Notes: generated by a model from the sequence alone, not told the origin. Shown: positions 8,697-17,415, numbered from the stretch's first letter. The stretch is DNA of 64,000 nucleotides from Streptomyces griseofuscus (GCF_014673495.1 NZ_CP051006.1:2418001-2482000); one strand, 5' to 3'. Numbers and translations: made by a program.

Positions 8697-10031
8697 ATGG
8701 CCGGGCCCGAGAACGGGGCGTCGCCCAGGCAGCCGGACGACTCCGATCTGCATATCCGCCTGCGGACCGAGCTGGGCCGCATGGACGAGCAGATGCGCGG
8801 CCTGCTGGATGCCATGGACCGGCTCCAGGGTCTGCTGGACGCGGTGGTCGCCATCACCCGCGAGAACGAGCTGCCCTCGGTCCTCTACCGCATCGTGACC
8901 ACCGCCATGGACCTGGTGGGTGCCCGCTACGGAGCCCTCGGTGTGCTCGCCCCCTCCGGCGACGAGCTGGAGCAGTTCATCACCGCCGGCCTCACCGAGG
9001 AGGAACGGGCCGCCCTCGCGGGAACCGACTTCCCCCACGGCCGGGGCGTCCTCGGCCAGCTGATCCACCATCCCGAGCCGCTGCGGGTCGACGACATCGC
9101 CGCCCATCCGGCCTCCGTGGGCTTCCCGCCCAACCATCCGTACATGGGCACGCTGCTGGGCGTCGCCGTCAGCGTCCGCGGCGAGATCTACGGCGACCTC
9201 TATCTCTCCGAGCGCCAGGACGGAGAGCCCTTCGACGCCGACGACGAGAGCGTGGTCATCGCCCTGGCCGGCGCCGCCGGCATCGCCATCGAGAACGTCC
9301 GTCTCTTCGAACGGGTCCGCGAGGGCGCCGAGCAGTTCCAGCGCCTGCTCCTGCCCACCCTGCCCGATCTGCGCCCCTTCACCGCCGCCGCGGTCTACCG
9401 GCCCGCCGCCGAGCCCAGCCAGCTCGGCGGTGACTGGTACGACGCCATCCCGCTGCCCGGCAATGTCGTGGCGGTCGTCATCGGGGACGTGGTCGGCCAC
9501 GATCTGCCGGCCGCAGCCGCGATGGCCTCCACCCGCAATATGCTGCGCGCCCTGCTGTTCGACCGGAGCAGCGCGCCCGGCACCATCCTGTCCCAACTGG
9601 ATCACACCCTTCAGGCCATCACCGAGAACCCCATCACCACCACCACGCTGGCCCGTATCGAGCCGGACGAGGGGGGCTGGCGGCTGTCCTGGAGCACCGC
9701 CGGCCACGTCCCACACCTGTTGCTCGCGCCGGGCCGTCCGGCGGAGTACCTGTTCGCCGATCCCGGCCTGCCGCTGGGCGTCGACCCCGGGCTGCCCCGA
9801 CCGGACCACTCCTGTCTCGTGCCGCCCGGCGCCACGGTGGTCTTCTTCACCGACGGCCTGGTCGAACACCCCGACCACCCGATCGACCAGAGCCTCGCCG
9901 AACTGACCGAACTCGCCACCGAGTACGCCTCCCTCCCCCTGGACGACTTCGTCCAGGCCCTCGCCGACCACCACCCCAGCGACGGCCACGACGACATGGC
10001 GGTCCTGGCCCTCCGCACCCCACCGGCCTGA
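8697..10031 (+). CDS. GAF domain / SpoIIE-type PP2C serine phosphatase
   Basis: This encodes 444 residues from ATG 8697, which has GGGGAG six bases upstream; an ATG 14 codons earlier lacks such a site. Residues 15-55 look like a short coiled coil (RTELGRMDEQMRGLLDAMDR). A GAF sensor follows (about 60-205, with FPHGRGVLGQLI and IAIENVRLFERV). The C-terminal half is a SpoIIE/PP2C_2 phosphatase, with LGGDWYDAIPLP and VIGDVVGHDLPAAAAM supplying the metal-binding Asp residues and SDGHDDMAVLAL at the end. Such proteins dephosphorylate anti-anti-sigma factors in Streptomyces partner-switching systems, with the GAF domain tuning activity. No sigma or anti-sigma gene is adjacent, so the target is unknown. 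Confidence 0.92.
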   Translation: MAGPENGASPRQPDDSDLHIRLRTELGRMDEQMRGLLDAMDRLQGLLDAVVAITRENELPSVLYRIVTTAMDLVGARYGALGVLAPSGDELEQFITAGLTEEERAALAGTDFPHGRGVLGQLIHHPEPLRVDDIAAHPASVGFPPNHPYMGTLLGVAVSVRGEIYGDLYLSERQDGEPFDADDESVVIALAGAAGIAIENVRLFERVREGAEQFQRLLLPTLPDLRPFTAAAVYRPAAEPSQLGGDWYDAIPLPGNVVAVVIGDVVGHDLPAAAAMASTRNMLRALLFDRSSAPGTILSQLDHTLQAITENPITTTTLARIEPDEGGWRLSWSTAGHVPHLLLAPGRPAEYLFADPGLPLGVDPGLPRPDHSCLVPPGATVVFFTDGLVEHPDHPIDQSLAELTELATEYASLPLDDFVQALADHHPSDGHDDMAVLALRTPPA

Positions 10032-10902
10032 CCCGACACCGGCCCACCTCGGCCCGACGGATCCGACCCACCACCGATCGGGGCAACCGGCACCTCCCGG
10101 CGCCCGCCACCTCACCGCTTCGTCCCACCGTCGCCGCCTTCCCGATCCAGAAGACCCCGCCACAGCTCCGCCCCGGCCCGACCACCACCTCTCCGCCCCA
10201 CCGCCGCCTCACCGACGGCTCACCCGGCCACCCCGGCCACCCCGGCCACCCCGGCCACCCCGGCCACCCCGGCCACCCCGGCCACCCCGGCCACCCCGGC
10301 CACCCCGGCCACCCCGGCCACCCCGGCCACCCCGGCCACCCCGGCCACCCCGGCCACCCCGGCCACCCCGGCCACCCCGGCCACCCCGGCCACCCCGGCC
10401 ACCCCGGCCACCCCGGCCACCCCGGCCACCCCGGCCACCCCGGCCACCCCGGCCACCCCGGCCACCCGCGAGTCTGGCCGACCGCCGCCGGGCCATCCGG
10501 CAATCGGCTTCGCCCAGCCGCCTGCCGAGCCGATCGATCACCGTCCGCCCGTCTCCCCCGATACACCCCCCGATTCGTCTCCCGCCGATCCGGCTGCCTC
10601 CGATCCGGCTGCGCGCGCCCCGGGGCAGGTGATCCAGTTCTCCGCGCCTCCGCCGCCCTCGGGCTGCCTCGCGGACGCAGCTCCGCCCGGCCGCGACGCG
10701 CACCGATCCGGCCTACCGACCCCAGCCCGCCCCGCAGGTCCGGCCCACCGCCATTCCGCCGTCATCCACCCGCGGCCCCGCCGAGCACGGCGCGCCCTCG
10801 GCCCGTCCCCACCCACCACCCTGGGCCGTCCCCTGCCATGGAGGATCCCCCGGATGCGGCGGATGATGGTGGCCGGGGCGGTGTCGATGCGGAGGTCGCC
10901 CG
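10032..10902. other. Long non-coding spacer holding a minisatellite
   Basis: This 870-bp stretch lies between the phosphatase and MASE1 genes. It is proline-codon-like, C-rich on the plus strand and dominated by the nonanucleotide array at 10230-10463. Open frames exist on the minus strand through the array, but only because a 9-bp unit without stops keeps every frame open. Their ends lack start sites and family features, so I call no gene. A perfect GGAGG at 10891-10895 belongs to the downstream gene. Confidence 0.6.
10230..10463. repeat. 26 perfect tandem copies of a 9-bp unit
   Basis: The unit ACCCCGGCC repeats 26 times without a single mismatch (234 bp). It is flanked on the left by a one-base-short copy (10222-10229) and on the right by a diverged copy. 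Perfect homogeneity implies recent expansion by slippage or unequal recombination. The array is G-rich on the minus strand. Confidence 0.97.
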
Positions 10903-12036
10903 ATGACGGTCGCGCGGCGTGGAGGACTCCGGCGCGGCGGTGTCGCCGCCCTGGAGATCTGCGCGGTCGCGGCGCTGTACTACGGCTCCGCCGAGCTGGG
11001 GCTGCTCCAGCAATTGGTGCGCAGCCAGGTCACCCCCTTGTGGCCGCCGACCGGTATCGCCGTGGCGGCCCTGCTGCTGCGCGGTCCGCGGATCTGGCCC
11101 GGCATCACGCTCGGCGCGCTGCTGGCCAACCTCCCGCTCGGGCCGTCGTACGCCGCACTGTTCCTGATCGTCGTGGGCAACACCCTCGCTCCCCTGTGTT
11201 CGTACGTCCTCCTCAGAAGTGCGGGGTTCCGTCTCGAACTGGACCGGCTGCACGACGCGCTCGCGCTGATCTTCCTCGGCGCCTTCACCGGCACGCTGGT
11301 CAGCGCGACGGCGGGCAGTGGGACGCTGGTGCTCACCAACGCCCTGAGCACCGACCGGTTCTGGACGACCTGGTGGGTCTGGTGGACCGGCGACGCGATG
11401 GGTGTCCTGGTGGTGACGCCGGTCCTGCTGGTGCTGTGCCGGGCACATCTGCCCAGACAGATGACGCCCTCCCGCTGGGCGGAAGTACTGCTGCTCCTCG
11501 CGGCTACCGCCTGTGTCGGGCTCATCGACACCAGCTCCACCCCCTTGCTCTTCCTCGGCTTCCCGCTGCTGATCTGGGCCGCCTTCCGCTTCCGGCTGGC
11601 CGGCGCCGCGCCCGTCGCCCTGGCCGTGTCGATCTTCGCGATCATCGCCGCCAACCATGGCTCGGGTCCGTTCGCCAGGCACGGCATGCTCACGGACATG
11701 GTCGCCCTCCAGGCCTACAACGCCTCCTCCGCCTTGACCGCGCTGCTCGTCGCGGCGGCCGTCAGCGAGCGGGACAGGTCCCAGAAGGAGATCGCCCGGG
11801 CCTGCGGTCATCTCGCCGAACTGGTGTCCCGGCTCTCCCTCACCGGCACCCAGCCGATACCGCCCACGTCCGGCTCCGGCCCCTGGCGCGGCCCGCCTCT
11901 CGCCACAGACGCCGACTCCGGTTCACGCCCCCGCCCTGACTCCGGCTCCGCCCCCGGTCCCGGTGAGGCACGCCACCACTCCCGCTCGACATACCGACCG
12001 GCACCACCCCCGCGCAGACCCACCAAGCCGGGCTGA
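10903..12036 (+). CDS. MASE1-domain integral membrane sensor without output domain
   Basis: This encodes 377 residues. ATG 10903 has GGAGG seven bases upstream. Residues 15-290 contain about eight to nine hydrophobic helices, with MASE1 signatures such as VTPLWPPTGIAVAALLL and a Trp-rich loop FWTTWWVWWTGDAMGVL. MASE1 is a membrane-associated sensory module normally joined to a kinase, GGDEF or SpoIIE-type output. Here the last helix is followed by a short basic stretch and then about 80 Pro/Ser/Gly-rich residues with no catalytic domain. The GAF-SpoIIE phosphatase gene lies 870 bp upstream on the same strand, so sensor and output could be separate chains. That pairing is inference. Confidence 0.85.
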   Translation: MTVARRGGLRRGGVAALEICAVAALYYGSAELGLLQQLVRSQVTPLWPPTGIAVAALLLRGPRIWPGITLGALLANLPLGPSYAALFLIVVGNTLAPLCSYVLLRSAGFRLELDRLHDALALIFLGAFTGTLVSATAGSGTLVLTNALSTDRFWTTWWVWWTGDAMGVLVVTPVLLVLCRAHLPRQMTPSRWAEVLLLLAATACVGLIDTSSTPLLFLGFPLLIWAAFRFRLAGAAPVALAVSIFAIIAANHGSGPFARHGMLTDMVALQAYNASSALTALLVAAAVSERDRSQKEIARACGHLAELVSRLSLTGTQPIPPTSGSGPWRGPPLATDADSGSRPRPDSGSAPGPGEARHHSRSTYRPAPPPRRPTKPG

Positions 12037-12094
12037 GACGGGGAGCGCGGCAGGGGCCCTACCGCCGCCGCTTCCTCACCCGAGGGCGGCGTGA

Positions 12095-13039
12095 TCAGGC
12101 CGCCCTGAGTCTCGGGAAGAGGACCTCCGCGCTGCCCCGGTTGATGGCGTCGAGCCCTCCCGGCTCGTAACCGTCGTAGCCGTCGAGCATCGCGTCGAAG
12201 AGCCTGCCGTGTTCCTCCGCGGCGAAGGGCGCGTCGCTGCCGTAGAGGACGTGGCCCGGAGCCGCGAAGGCGAGCAGGGAGGGCAGGGCGGAGGGGCTGG
12301 CGGAGAGGGCGGTGTCGAAGTAGAAGCGCCGCAGGTCGGTCAGGATGCTCTCGGGCGTGGTGCCGGGGTTGAACTGGGCGCCGAGGGTGAACCGCCAGGC
12401 CGCGTAGGGCAGGAAGCCGCCCGCGTGGGAGAGGATCACCTTCATCCGGGTGTGCCGGCCCATCACTCCGTTGACCGTCATGTGCAGCGCGGCGCGAGTG
12501 GTGTCGAAGGGGAAGTCGACCACGGGGCCGGGCAGGCCGTCGAGCATGGGCAGGCCCGAGCCGTTGGGGTGGATGAACACCACGGCACCGCGAGCGTCCA
12601 GCTCTTCCCAGAGCGGGGCGAACTCCTTGTCGCCGAGATAGCGGCCATGGGCGTTGGACATCAGCACCACACCATCGGCGTGCAGTTCGTCCAGCGCGTA
12701 CGCGGCCTCGGCGAGCGCGCCGTCCACATCCGGCAGCGGCAGGCTCGCGAAGAGTCCGAAACGGTCGGGGCGGTCCTTGACCAGCTCCGCGCCGTACTCA
12801 TTGACACTCCGGGCCACCGCGCGAGCCTCCGCGTCGTCACCGAAATGAGTGCCCGGTGAGCTGACCGAGAGGACGCCGGTGGCGATCGAGCGGCGGTCCA
12901 TCATCGCGATCGCGCTCTGCGCGTCCCATGCGGGCGTGGGCCAGCCCGCGGCTGTGGCGCCATGCCGCTCCATCACCTCCCGATAGGCCCCCGGGATGAG
13001 GTGCTGATGGACATCGATGCGTCGAGAAGCAGCCATCAC
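12095..13039 (-). CDS. Amidohydrolase-family (ACMSD-like) metalloenzyme
   Basis: This encodes 314 residues. The start is GTG 13039, eight bases from AGGAG (13048-13052); ATG 13036 is the alternative. The TIM-barrel amidohydrolase 2 fold is indicated by an N-terminal HxH metal site (RIDVHQHL), FIHPNG, the metal-ligand His in VILSHAGG, and the catalytic Asp in LYGSDAPFA. Relatives are 2-amino-3-carboxymuconate-6-semialdehyde decarboxylase and related decarboxylases or hydrolases of aromatic ring-cleavage products. The gene diverges from a MarR regulator across 55 bp containing inverted repeats, the usual arrangement for MarR control of an aromatic-acid gene. The actual substrate cannot be told. 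Confidence 0.87.
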   Translation of the reverse strand: MMAASRRIDVHQHLIPGAYREVMERHGATAAGWPTPAWDAQSAIAMMDRRSIATGVLSVSSPGTHFGDDAEARAVARSVNEYGAELVKDRPDRFGLFASLPLPDVDGALAEAAYALDELHADGVVLMSNAHGRYLGDKEFAPLWEELDARGAVVFIHPNGSGLPMLDGLPGPVVDFPFDTTRAALHMTVNGVMGRHTRMKVILSHAGGFLPYAAWRFTLGAQFNPGTTPESILTDLRRFYFDTALSASPSALPSLLAFAAPGHVLYGSDAPFAAEEHGRLFDAMLDGYDGYEPGGLDAINRGSAEVLFPRLRAA

Positions 13040-13056
13040 CTCTTACTCTCCTAACA

Positions 13057-13085
13057 TTTAGCCTGCTAACGATTGCTTTGCTAAA
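13057..13085. promoter_or_regulatory. Probable MarR operator
   Basis: Between the divergent amidohydrolase and MarR genes lie TTAGC-CT-GCTAA (13058-13069), a palindrome with a 2-nt spacer, and a further GCTAAA half-site (13080-13085) that also pairs with TTTAGC (13057-13062). The sites are the only AT-rich part of the gap and overlap where both promoters must be. MarR autoregulation with co-control of the divergent gene is the inference. Confidence 0.65.
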
Positions 13086-13094
13086 GTAGCACCC

Positions 13095-13742
13095 GTGAGT
13101 GACAGACGCAACAACCTTCACGACGCCGACCAGCCGACGGCGAATCAAGGCCGGAAGCCCGCGAACCGGAGCCGGAAGACCGCGGATCCGGATCGGCGGG
13201 CGGCGGATCACGCCCGGTCGGCGGCGCCTGACCAGTCGGTGGCGCCTGACCAGTCGGTGGCGCATAACCAGACATCGGCGCCTGACCAGTCACCGGCGCA
13301 CGGCGACATCGGGGCGGAGGAGATCTCCCAGGCCGCCGACGCCCTCTTCTTCGCGATGCGCCGGGCCCGTACGACCAGCGCGGAGCACTACGGCGGCCTC
13401 TCCCTCCCCCAGGTCGCCCTCCTCGAACCGCTGGCCACGGAGCCGGACCTGCCCGTGGGCCGGCTGGCGAGCAGCGCCGACGTCAGCGTGCCGACCGCGA
13501 CGCGGATGCTCCAGCAGCTGGAGACGAAGGGGATCGTCGTACGCCGCCGTTCCCCCGAGGACGAACGGCGTGTCCTGGTCAGCCTCACCGACGACGGCGC
13601 CGAGCGGCTCGCCGTGCTCCGGGGCCACCTGCGCGAGCGCCAGGCCCGCGCCTACGAGGCGTTCACCCCGGCCGAGCGCGCCCTGCTGGTCACGCTGCTG
13701 CACCGCCTCACGGACCTGGTCGCCGATCCGGGCGCAAGCTGA
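13095..13742 (+). CDS. MarR-family transcriptional regulator with repetitive N-terminal extension
   Basis: This encodes 215 residues from GTG 13095. Residues about 75-205 are a normal MarR winged helix: FFAMRRARTTSAEHYGGLS, the recognition-helix region VGRLASSADVSVPTATRMLQQ, and the wing VVRRRSPEDERRVLVSLT. Before this lies an unusual hydrophilic, Asp/Asn/Gln/Arg-rich tail of about 70 residues. It includes four copies of a six-residue unit (APDQSV and variants), coded by four 18-bp repeats at 13224-13295. Typical MarR proteins are 140-160 residues and lack such a tail. The tail may be disordered, or the true start may be further in, but the GTG fits the divergent operator spacing. Confidence 0.88.
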   Translation: MSDRRNNLHDADQPTANQGRKPANRSRKTADPDRRAADHARSAAPDQSVAPDQSVAHNQTSAPDQSPAHGDIGAEEISQAADALFFAMRRARTTSAEHYGGLSLPQVALLEPLATEPDLPVGRLASSADVSVPTATRMLQQLETKGIVVRRRSPEDERRVLVSLTDDGAERLAVLRGHLRERQARAYEAFTPAERALLVTLLHRLTDLVADPGAS

Positions 13743-13791
13743 GTCCCCCGGCCGGTTTGGCCGACCCTCCGTCCCGGTTACCCATGGCCGC

Positions 13792-14562
13792 ATGATCCCC
13801 ACCGAGGTCGCCGAGACCCTGCCGGAACTCGTCCCCTTCGCCCGCGCCGTGCAGGCGCGGCGGCCCGACGACGGCACCTGGTGCGAGGCCTGGACGGGGC
13901 GGGACGTGCTGATCCACCAGACGGGGAACGCCGAGGAACTGGCCCGTGTCCTTGAGGCGTTCCTCGCGGGCACCCCCGTGGAGACCCGCGGTTTCGATCG
14001 CGAGGCCCCTTACCACCGGCTGTCCGACGCGGACCTCTGGTCGGCCTTCCTGCGCAACTGCGCGCATCTGACGGACATCGCCGCGGCCGCCGCGCGGGAT
14101 CTCTCCCCGGACACGGAGATCACATGGACCGGCCGGACCGTGACGGCCCCCTTCTTCGCCGAGCACATGCGCGAGGAGCTGATCCTGCACCGCTGGGACC
14201 TGACCGGCGACGACCGCACGGCCGCACGAGCGCTCGACGAGCCCTGGATGACGGAACACAGCGTCATCTCCGTCGGCCGCCCGCTGCTGGCCCGGGGCCG
14301 CGCCGAGCTGCGTCTCGCCCCCGGCGAACGACTCGAAGCCCGTCTGCGCACCCCCGGCACGGACGACATCGTGTTGACCGCCGACGCCGACACCGCCGGC
14401 ATCCGTCTGGCCGCTCCTGACGGCCCCGCCACCATCGAGAGCGACGCGGCCACCCGGCTTCTCCTCCTGTGGGGCCGCCGCCCCGCCGACCCCTCCCGCT
14501 GGCACAGCGCCGCAGGCCCGGAGATCCTGCGCCGGGTGCGGACCCTGCTGAGCGGCTACTGA
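13792..14562 (+). CDS. Mycothiol-dependent maleylpyruvate isomerase-type (DinB-fold) protein
   Basis: This encodes 256 residues from ATG 13792. The N-terminal domain has WTGRDVLIHQTGNAEELARVL, where the conserved His belongs to the metal site of the MDMPI/DinB four-helix fold, and FFAEHMREELILHRWDL, which carries further conserved His residues. The C-terminal 100 residues form the small SCP2-like domain common in actinobacterial members of this family. Characterised relatives use mycothiol for isomerisation or thiol transfer. The gene follows marR by 50 bp on the same strand and may be co-transcribed. The upstream part of the open frame overlaps marR and is not coding. The ribosome site is weak, so a slightly different start is possible. 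Confidence 0.8.
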   Translation: MIPTEVAETLPELVPFARAVQARRPDDGTWCEAWTGRDVLIHQTGNAEELARVLEAFLAGTPVETRGFDREAPYHRLSDADLWSAFLRNCAHLTDIAAAAARDLSPDTEITWTGRTVTAPFFAEHMREELILHRWDLTGDDRTAARALDEPWMTEHSVISVGRPLLARGRAELRLAPGERLEARLRTPGTDDIVLTADADTAGIRLAAPDGPATIESDAATRLLLLWGRRPADPSRWHSAAGPEILRRVRTLLSGY

Positions 14563-14651
14563 CGGCCCCGCCTCCTCGACAGCCCGCGGGCCACCTCCGC
14601 CGTGGTCCACGAGCCGCCTCCGCCATGGCCCACCGACGTTTCCTCAGAAGC

Positions 14652-15452
14652 TCATGAACCATTCCCCCCGTAGGACATGAACCAGTGGGCGTCGAAGTAG
14701 CGGGCCAATGTGTACGGGTGGTGCGGGTCGACGAGGATGCGGCAGACGAACTCGGCGGCCCGGCAGTCGAAGGCGAGGTCCTTGCCGTCGAAGGACCGGA
14801 CCACGACGGGCCAGCGGTCGGGATCGTCGCCGTCGGCCCTCCAGCAGTACAGGTCCTCGTGCTCCGTGCCCGCCCAGATGAGCAGTCCGTCCGCCCGCAG
14901 GCCCGCCCACGGCTCCTGGTTCAGATCGAGGAACCCGTCGAACGCGCCCTCGCCGAACGTCTCGACCATGCGCTTGTAGTCGCTGGGCAGCCCGGTGCCG
15001 AGGCTCGCCTCGGTCTTCGCCCAGTCCATGTCCGGCCGCCCGGCGGGGTCCGTCCAGCCGGTGATCCGTATGAGCCGCCACACCCAGTCGACATCCTCAC
15101 CCGGAGCCGCCGCCAAGGGCTCGGACACCTCCCGGCGAGCGGCCACCAGTACCGGCCGCACGATCCCCGCCGCGTCCCGCGCCGTACCCGTGCCTATCCA
15201 CCGGTCCCCGTACGCCCACGCCCGTACCGTGACGGCCCGGCCCTCGAACGGGGCCAGCAGCGCCGCGCCCCTGGGCTCGTCGGCCGTCGGATCGGTGAAG
15301 CCGTCGAGGACGAGGGTGCGCGGGGCGCCGTACCTGCCGCCGAGCAGGTCGGCCAGGGCCTGCGGGTCCAGGTCGCCAGGCAGGTACAGGTGGCCGGCGC
15401 CCGGGCCGAGCCGGTCCAGCAGGTCGTTCACGGTCGCTTGCGTGAGCTCCAT
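14652..15452 (-). CDS. SMI1/KNR4 (SUKH) family protein
   Basis: This encodes 266 residues. The C-terminal half (about 130-260) shows SUKH-fold features: LGTGLPSDYKRMVETFGEGAF, a loop giving GLLIWAGTEHEDLYCWRADG, and the closing VCRILVDP. SUKH proteins are commonly immunity proteins of polymorphic toxin systems or general adaptors, but many Streptomyces copies are orphans. The N-terminal 120 residues show no recognised domain. No toxin gene is adjacent, so an orphan immunity-like role is the most one can say. Confidence 0.75.
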   Translation of the reverse strand: MELTQATVNDLLDRLGPGAGHLYLPGDLDPQALADLLGGRYGAPRTLVLDGFTDPTADEPRGAALLAPFEGRAVTVRAWAYGDRWIGTGTARDAAGIVRPVLVAARREVSEPLAAAPGEDVDWVWRLIRITGWTDPAGRPDMDWAKTEASLGTGLPSDYKRMVETFGEGAFDGFLDLNQEPWAGLRADGLLIWAGTEHEDLYCWRADGDDPDRWPVVVRSFDGKDLAFDCRAAEFVCRILVDPHHPYTLARYFDAHWFMSYGGNGS

Positions 15453-15491
15453 GACGGACAGTCAAGCGCACGGCACTGACAGCCCAACATG

Positions 15492-16142
15492 TTACCGCTC
15501 GGTAATGAGTGTGGGCAGCTTGCGCATGTCATGGAAGACGACGGTGCCGGGCCCCGCGAGCCGCTCGGCGGGCGTCAGCCCCCCGGCGTACCCGAACGCA
15601 CGCATCCCCGCGGCGCGCGCGGCCCGCACACCGGGCCCGCTGTCCTCGACCACCACACAGGCGGCCGGCTCGACGCCCATGCTCCGGGCGGCGTGGAGGA
15701 ACAGATCCGGCGCGGGCTTGCCGCGGGCGACCTCGGTCGCACTGTAGATGCGGCCCGCGAAACGGTCGTACAGTCCGGTACGGCCCAGGGTGTGCCGCAT
15801 CTTGTCATGGGACCCGCTGGAGGCCACGCACGTCGGCAGCGTGATCGCGTCGAGGGCCTCCACCAGCCCTTCCACGGGAGCGAGTTCGGCGTCGACGGCC
15901 TCGCGGTGCAGCTCTTCGAAACGCTCCGCCCAGATGGCGGCGGTCGCCGCGCCCAGCCGGTCGGCGACCTGTTCGCGGATCGCGGCGTGCGAGCGGCCGA
16001 TGAACCGGCCGACGACCTCGTCCTCGCTCAACGGCCAGCCCAGTTCGGCACCGAGGGCGACCTGGAGACGGGCGGCGATGCGCTCGCTGTCGACCAGTAC
16101 GCCGTCGCAGTCGAATATGACGAGCTCAATCGGCTTGATCAT
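15492..16142 (-). CDS. HAD-superfamily hydrolase (phosphatase/phosphomutase type)
   Basis: This encodes 216 residues. The start chosen is ATG 16142, because the catalytic motif FDCDGVLVDSE (nucleophile Asp11, acid Asp13) then lies at the usual N-terminal place. The open frame extends 19 codons further upstream without support. Motif II Ser/Thr is in CVASSGSHDK, motif III Lys in VARGKPAPDLFL, and motif IV in VVVEDSGPGVRAA. The alpha-helical cap (about 18-80) places it in subfamily I with phosphoglycolate phosphatase, beta-phosphoglucomutase and sugar-phosphate phosphatases. Substrate unknown. It is transcribed alone, with a large hairpin just upstream. Confidence 0.9.
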   Translation of the reverse strand: MIKPIELVIFDCDGVLVDSERIAARLQVALGAELGWPLSEDEVVGRFIGRSHAAIREQVADRLGAATAAIWAERFEELHREAVDAELAPVEGLVEALDAITLPTCVASSGSHDKMRHTLGRTGLYDRFAGRIYSATEVARGKPAPDLFLHAARSMGVEPAACVVVEDSGPGVRAARAAGMRAFGYAGGLTPAERLAGPGTVVFHDMRKLPTLITER

Positions 16143-16161
16143 CCGGGCAGCATAAGCGCTT

Positions 16162-16206
16162 GCCCGGCGTGCTGCCCCTCTCCCAGGAGGAGGTAGCACG
16201 CCGGGC
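16162..16206. terminator. Large hairpin between sigma-factor operon and HAD gene
   Basis: A perfect 12-bp inverted repeat (GCCCGGCGTGCT at 16162-16173 with its complement at 16195-16206) encloses a 21-nt loop that itself can pair (CCTC/GAGG). It lies after the small gene ending at 16319 and before the HAD start, reading minus. Termination of the upstream operon is the likely role; no T-tract follows. Confidence 0.55.
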
Positions 16207-16318
16207 CTGGTGTCCAGCTGTCGTGGCGCTACTTGTCCGAGCTCGGGTCCCTCCCCCGTGCGGACCTGACCTCGAACCCCCCGCGCGTTCCCCGACCGCT
16301 GGTTCCCCTCATCGCCGT

Positions 16319-16507
16319 TCAGCAGATATGAAGCGAGAGCGAGCCGGCCGAGGTGCTGCGAACATCTCGGTCGTCCTCCTCCAACTGGTCCTCGACGCGA
16401 TCCAGCAGCGCCTCCCAGCTCACCGGATCAATCTCCTCCGGTGGCTGCCGAGTTGGTGCCCGGCATGCCTCCGCCGCCTGGCGGAGTACTTCGAATGTTG
16501 GATACAT
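16319..16507 (-). CDS. Small acidic hypothetical protein
   Basis: This encodes 62 residues from ATG 16507 (MYPTFEVLRQAAEACRAP...), with an acidic centre around LDRVEDQLEEDDRD. The start is preceded by a GGGA-type ribosome site. It lies 120 bp downstream of the sigma-factor gene on the same strand and before the 16162-16206 hairpin, so it may be the second gene of that unit. No family is recognised. Short length leaves room for doubt that it is expressed. Confidence 0.4.
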   Translation of the reverse strand: MYPTFEVLRQAAEACRAPTRQPPEEIDPVSWEALLDRVEDQLEEDDRDVRSTSAGSLSLHIC

Positions 16508-16627
16508 CCCGCGTGTTCCCTCCCGAGGTGCGTGTGTGGCCCTTGTCGTTTTCCGGGTCGCTAGGACCCAACCTGGGCTCACGGGAGGCGACGTGTGGGC
16601 CCCCTCCCGTGAGTCCGAGTAGCGGCA

Positions 16628-17284
16628 CTAGCTCGTCACGTCGCCCAGTACCTCGTCGTAGATCGTTTCCTTGTAGGGCTCCAGGGCCTTGCACACGTCC
16701 TTGAACCGGCGGCCCACCGTATGCCGGTCGATCTTGAGGCAACGCGCGATCTCCGCCTGGCTGAGGCCCTCGACGATCGCGAGCCTGCCGACCGGGTACA
16801 GCCGCTCCGTCAACTTCTCGGCGAGGAACCGGTCGATGGCCTTGAGGCGGACCTCCCGCGCGTGCTCGCCCCCGTCCGCTTCGACCGGAACCTCGGGGAA
16901 CTCGCGCACCGGGGACGAGAGATCACGGTCCCTGCCGCGCACCGCGTCCGCGATTACATCGCGCATGACCTTGCGCGCGAAGGCCCGTCCGCCGTCCCGC
17001 CGGTCCAGGGCGAAGTCCGGCCGCGACCAGGCGCGCACCAGTTGGAGCACGCAGCTCTGCACCAGGTCCTCCAGCATGTACTGCATGCGCGCCTGGCGCA
17101 CCATGCCTTCGAGGAACGGCTTCAATCGCCCTAATTCCTCGATCTGTTCCGCCGTCAGCCGTCGACGGGGCTTGGACTCCAGGGCGGGGCCGGGGGCGGG
17201 ACCGGTGCCGGGGGCGGGGCCCGGCGGGGTACTCGGTGGGTCGTTCGGCTCCGTCGGCCCTCGAACATCGGGGGCATTGCGCAT
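16628..17284 (-). CDS. Sigma-70-family-like (ECF-type) regulator
   Basis: This encodes 218 residues. After a Pro/Gly-rich N-terminal 40 residues, the region about 45-120 resembles sigma region 2 (MLEDLVQSCVLQLVRAWSRP, then AFARKVMRDVIADAVRGRDRD). The C-terminal part has a region 4 helix-turn-helix, LSQAEIARCLKIDRHTVGRRF. The spacing fits a compact ECF-like sigma factor, although region 2 is divergent, so a sigma-like HTH protein is an alternative. No anti-sigma gene is recognised nearby. A 49-residue membrane protein gene lies upstream on the same strand. Confidence 0.7.
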   Translation of the reverse strand: MRNAPDVRGPTEPNDPPSTPPGPAPGTGPAPGPALESKPRRRLTAEQIEELGRLKPFLEGMVRQARMQYMLEDLVQSCVLQLVRAWSRPDFALDRRDGGRAFARKVMRDVIADAVRGRDRDLSSPVREFPEVPVEADGGEHAREVRLKAIDRFLAEKLTERLYPVGRLAIVEGLSQAEIARCLKIDRHTVGRRFKDVCKALEPYKETIYDEVLGDVTS

Positions 17285-17415
17285 AGGGACCAGTCCTTCC
17301 CGTCAGTCAGCCACCTCGTCACCGGACTGCGGCAGTTCACCGCTTCATCCATCCATGCCGTGGGGCGGAGCCGGTACGGTGCGTTTTAGGACCACGAGTT
17401 CGAGCGGCCGGGCGC

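Noticed and set aside
10222..10470. CRISPR array
   Set aside because: Units are contiguous without spacers and no cas genes are near.
9847..10703. Minus-strand open frames coding (GWP)n, (RGG)n and (AGV)n
   Set aside because: All three frames are open merely because the 9-bp unit has no stop; no start signals or non-repeat domains.
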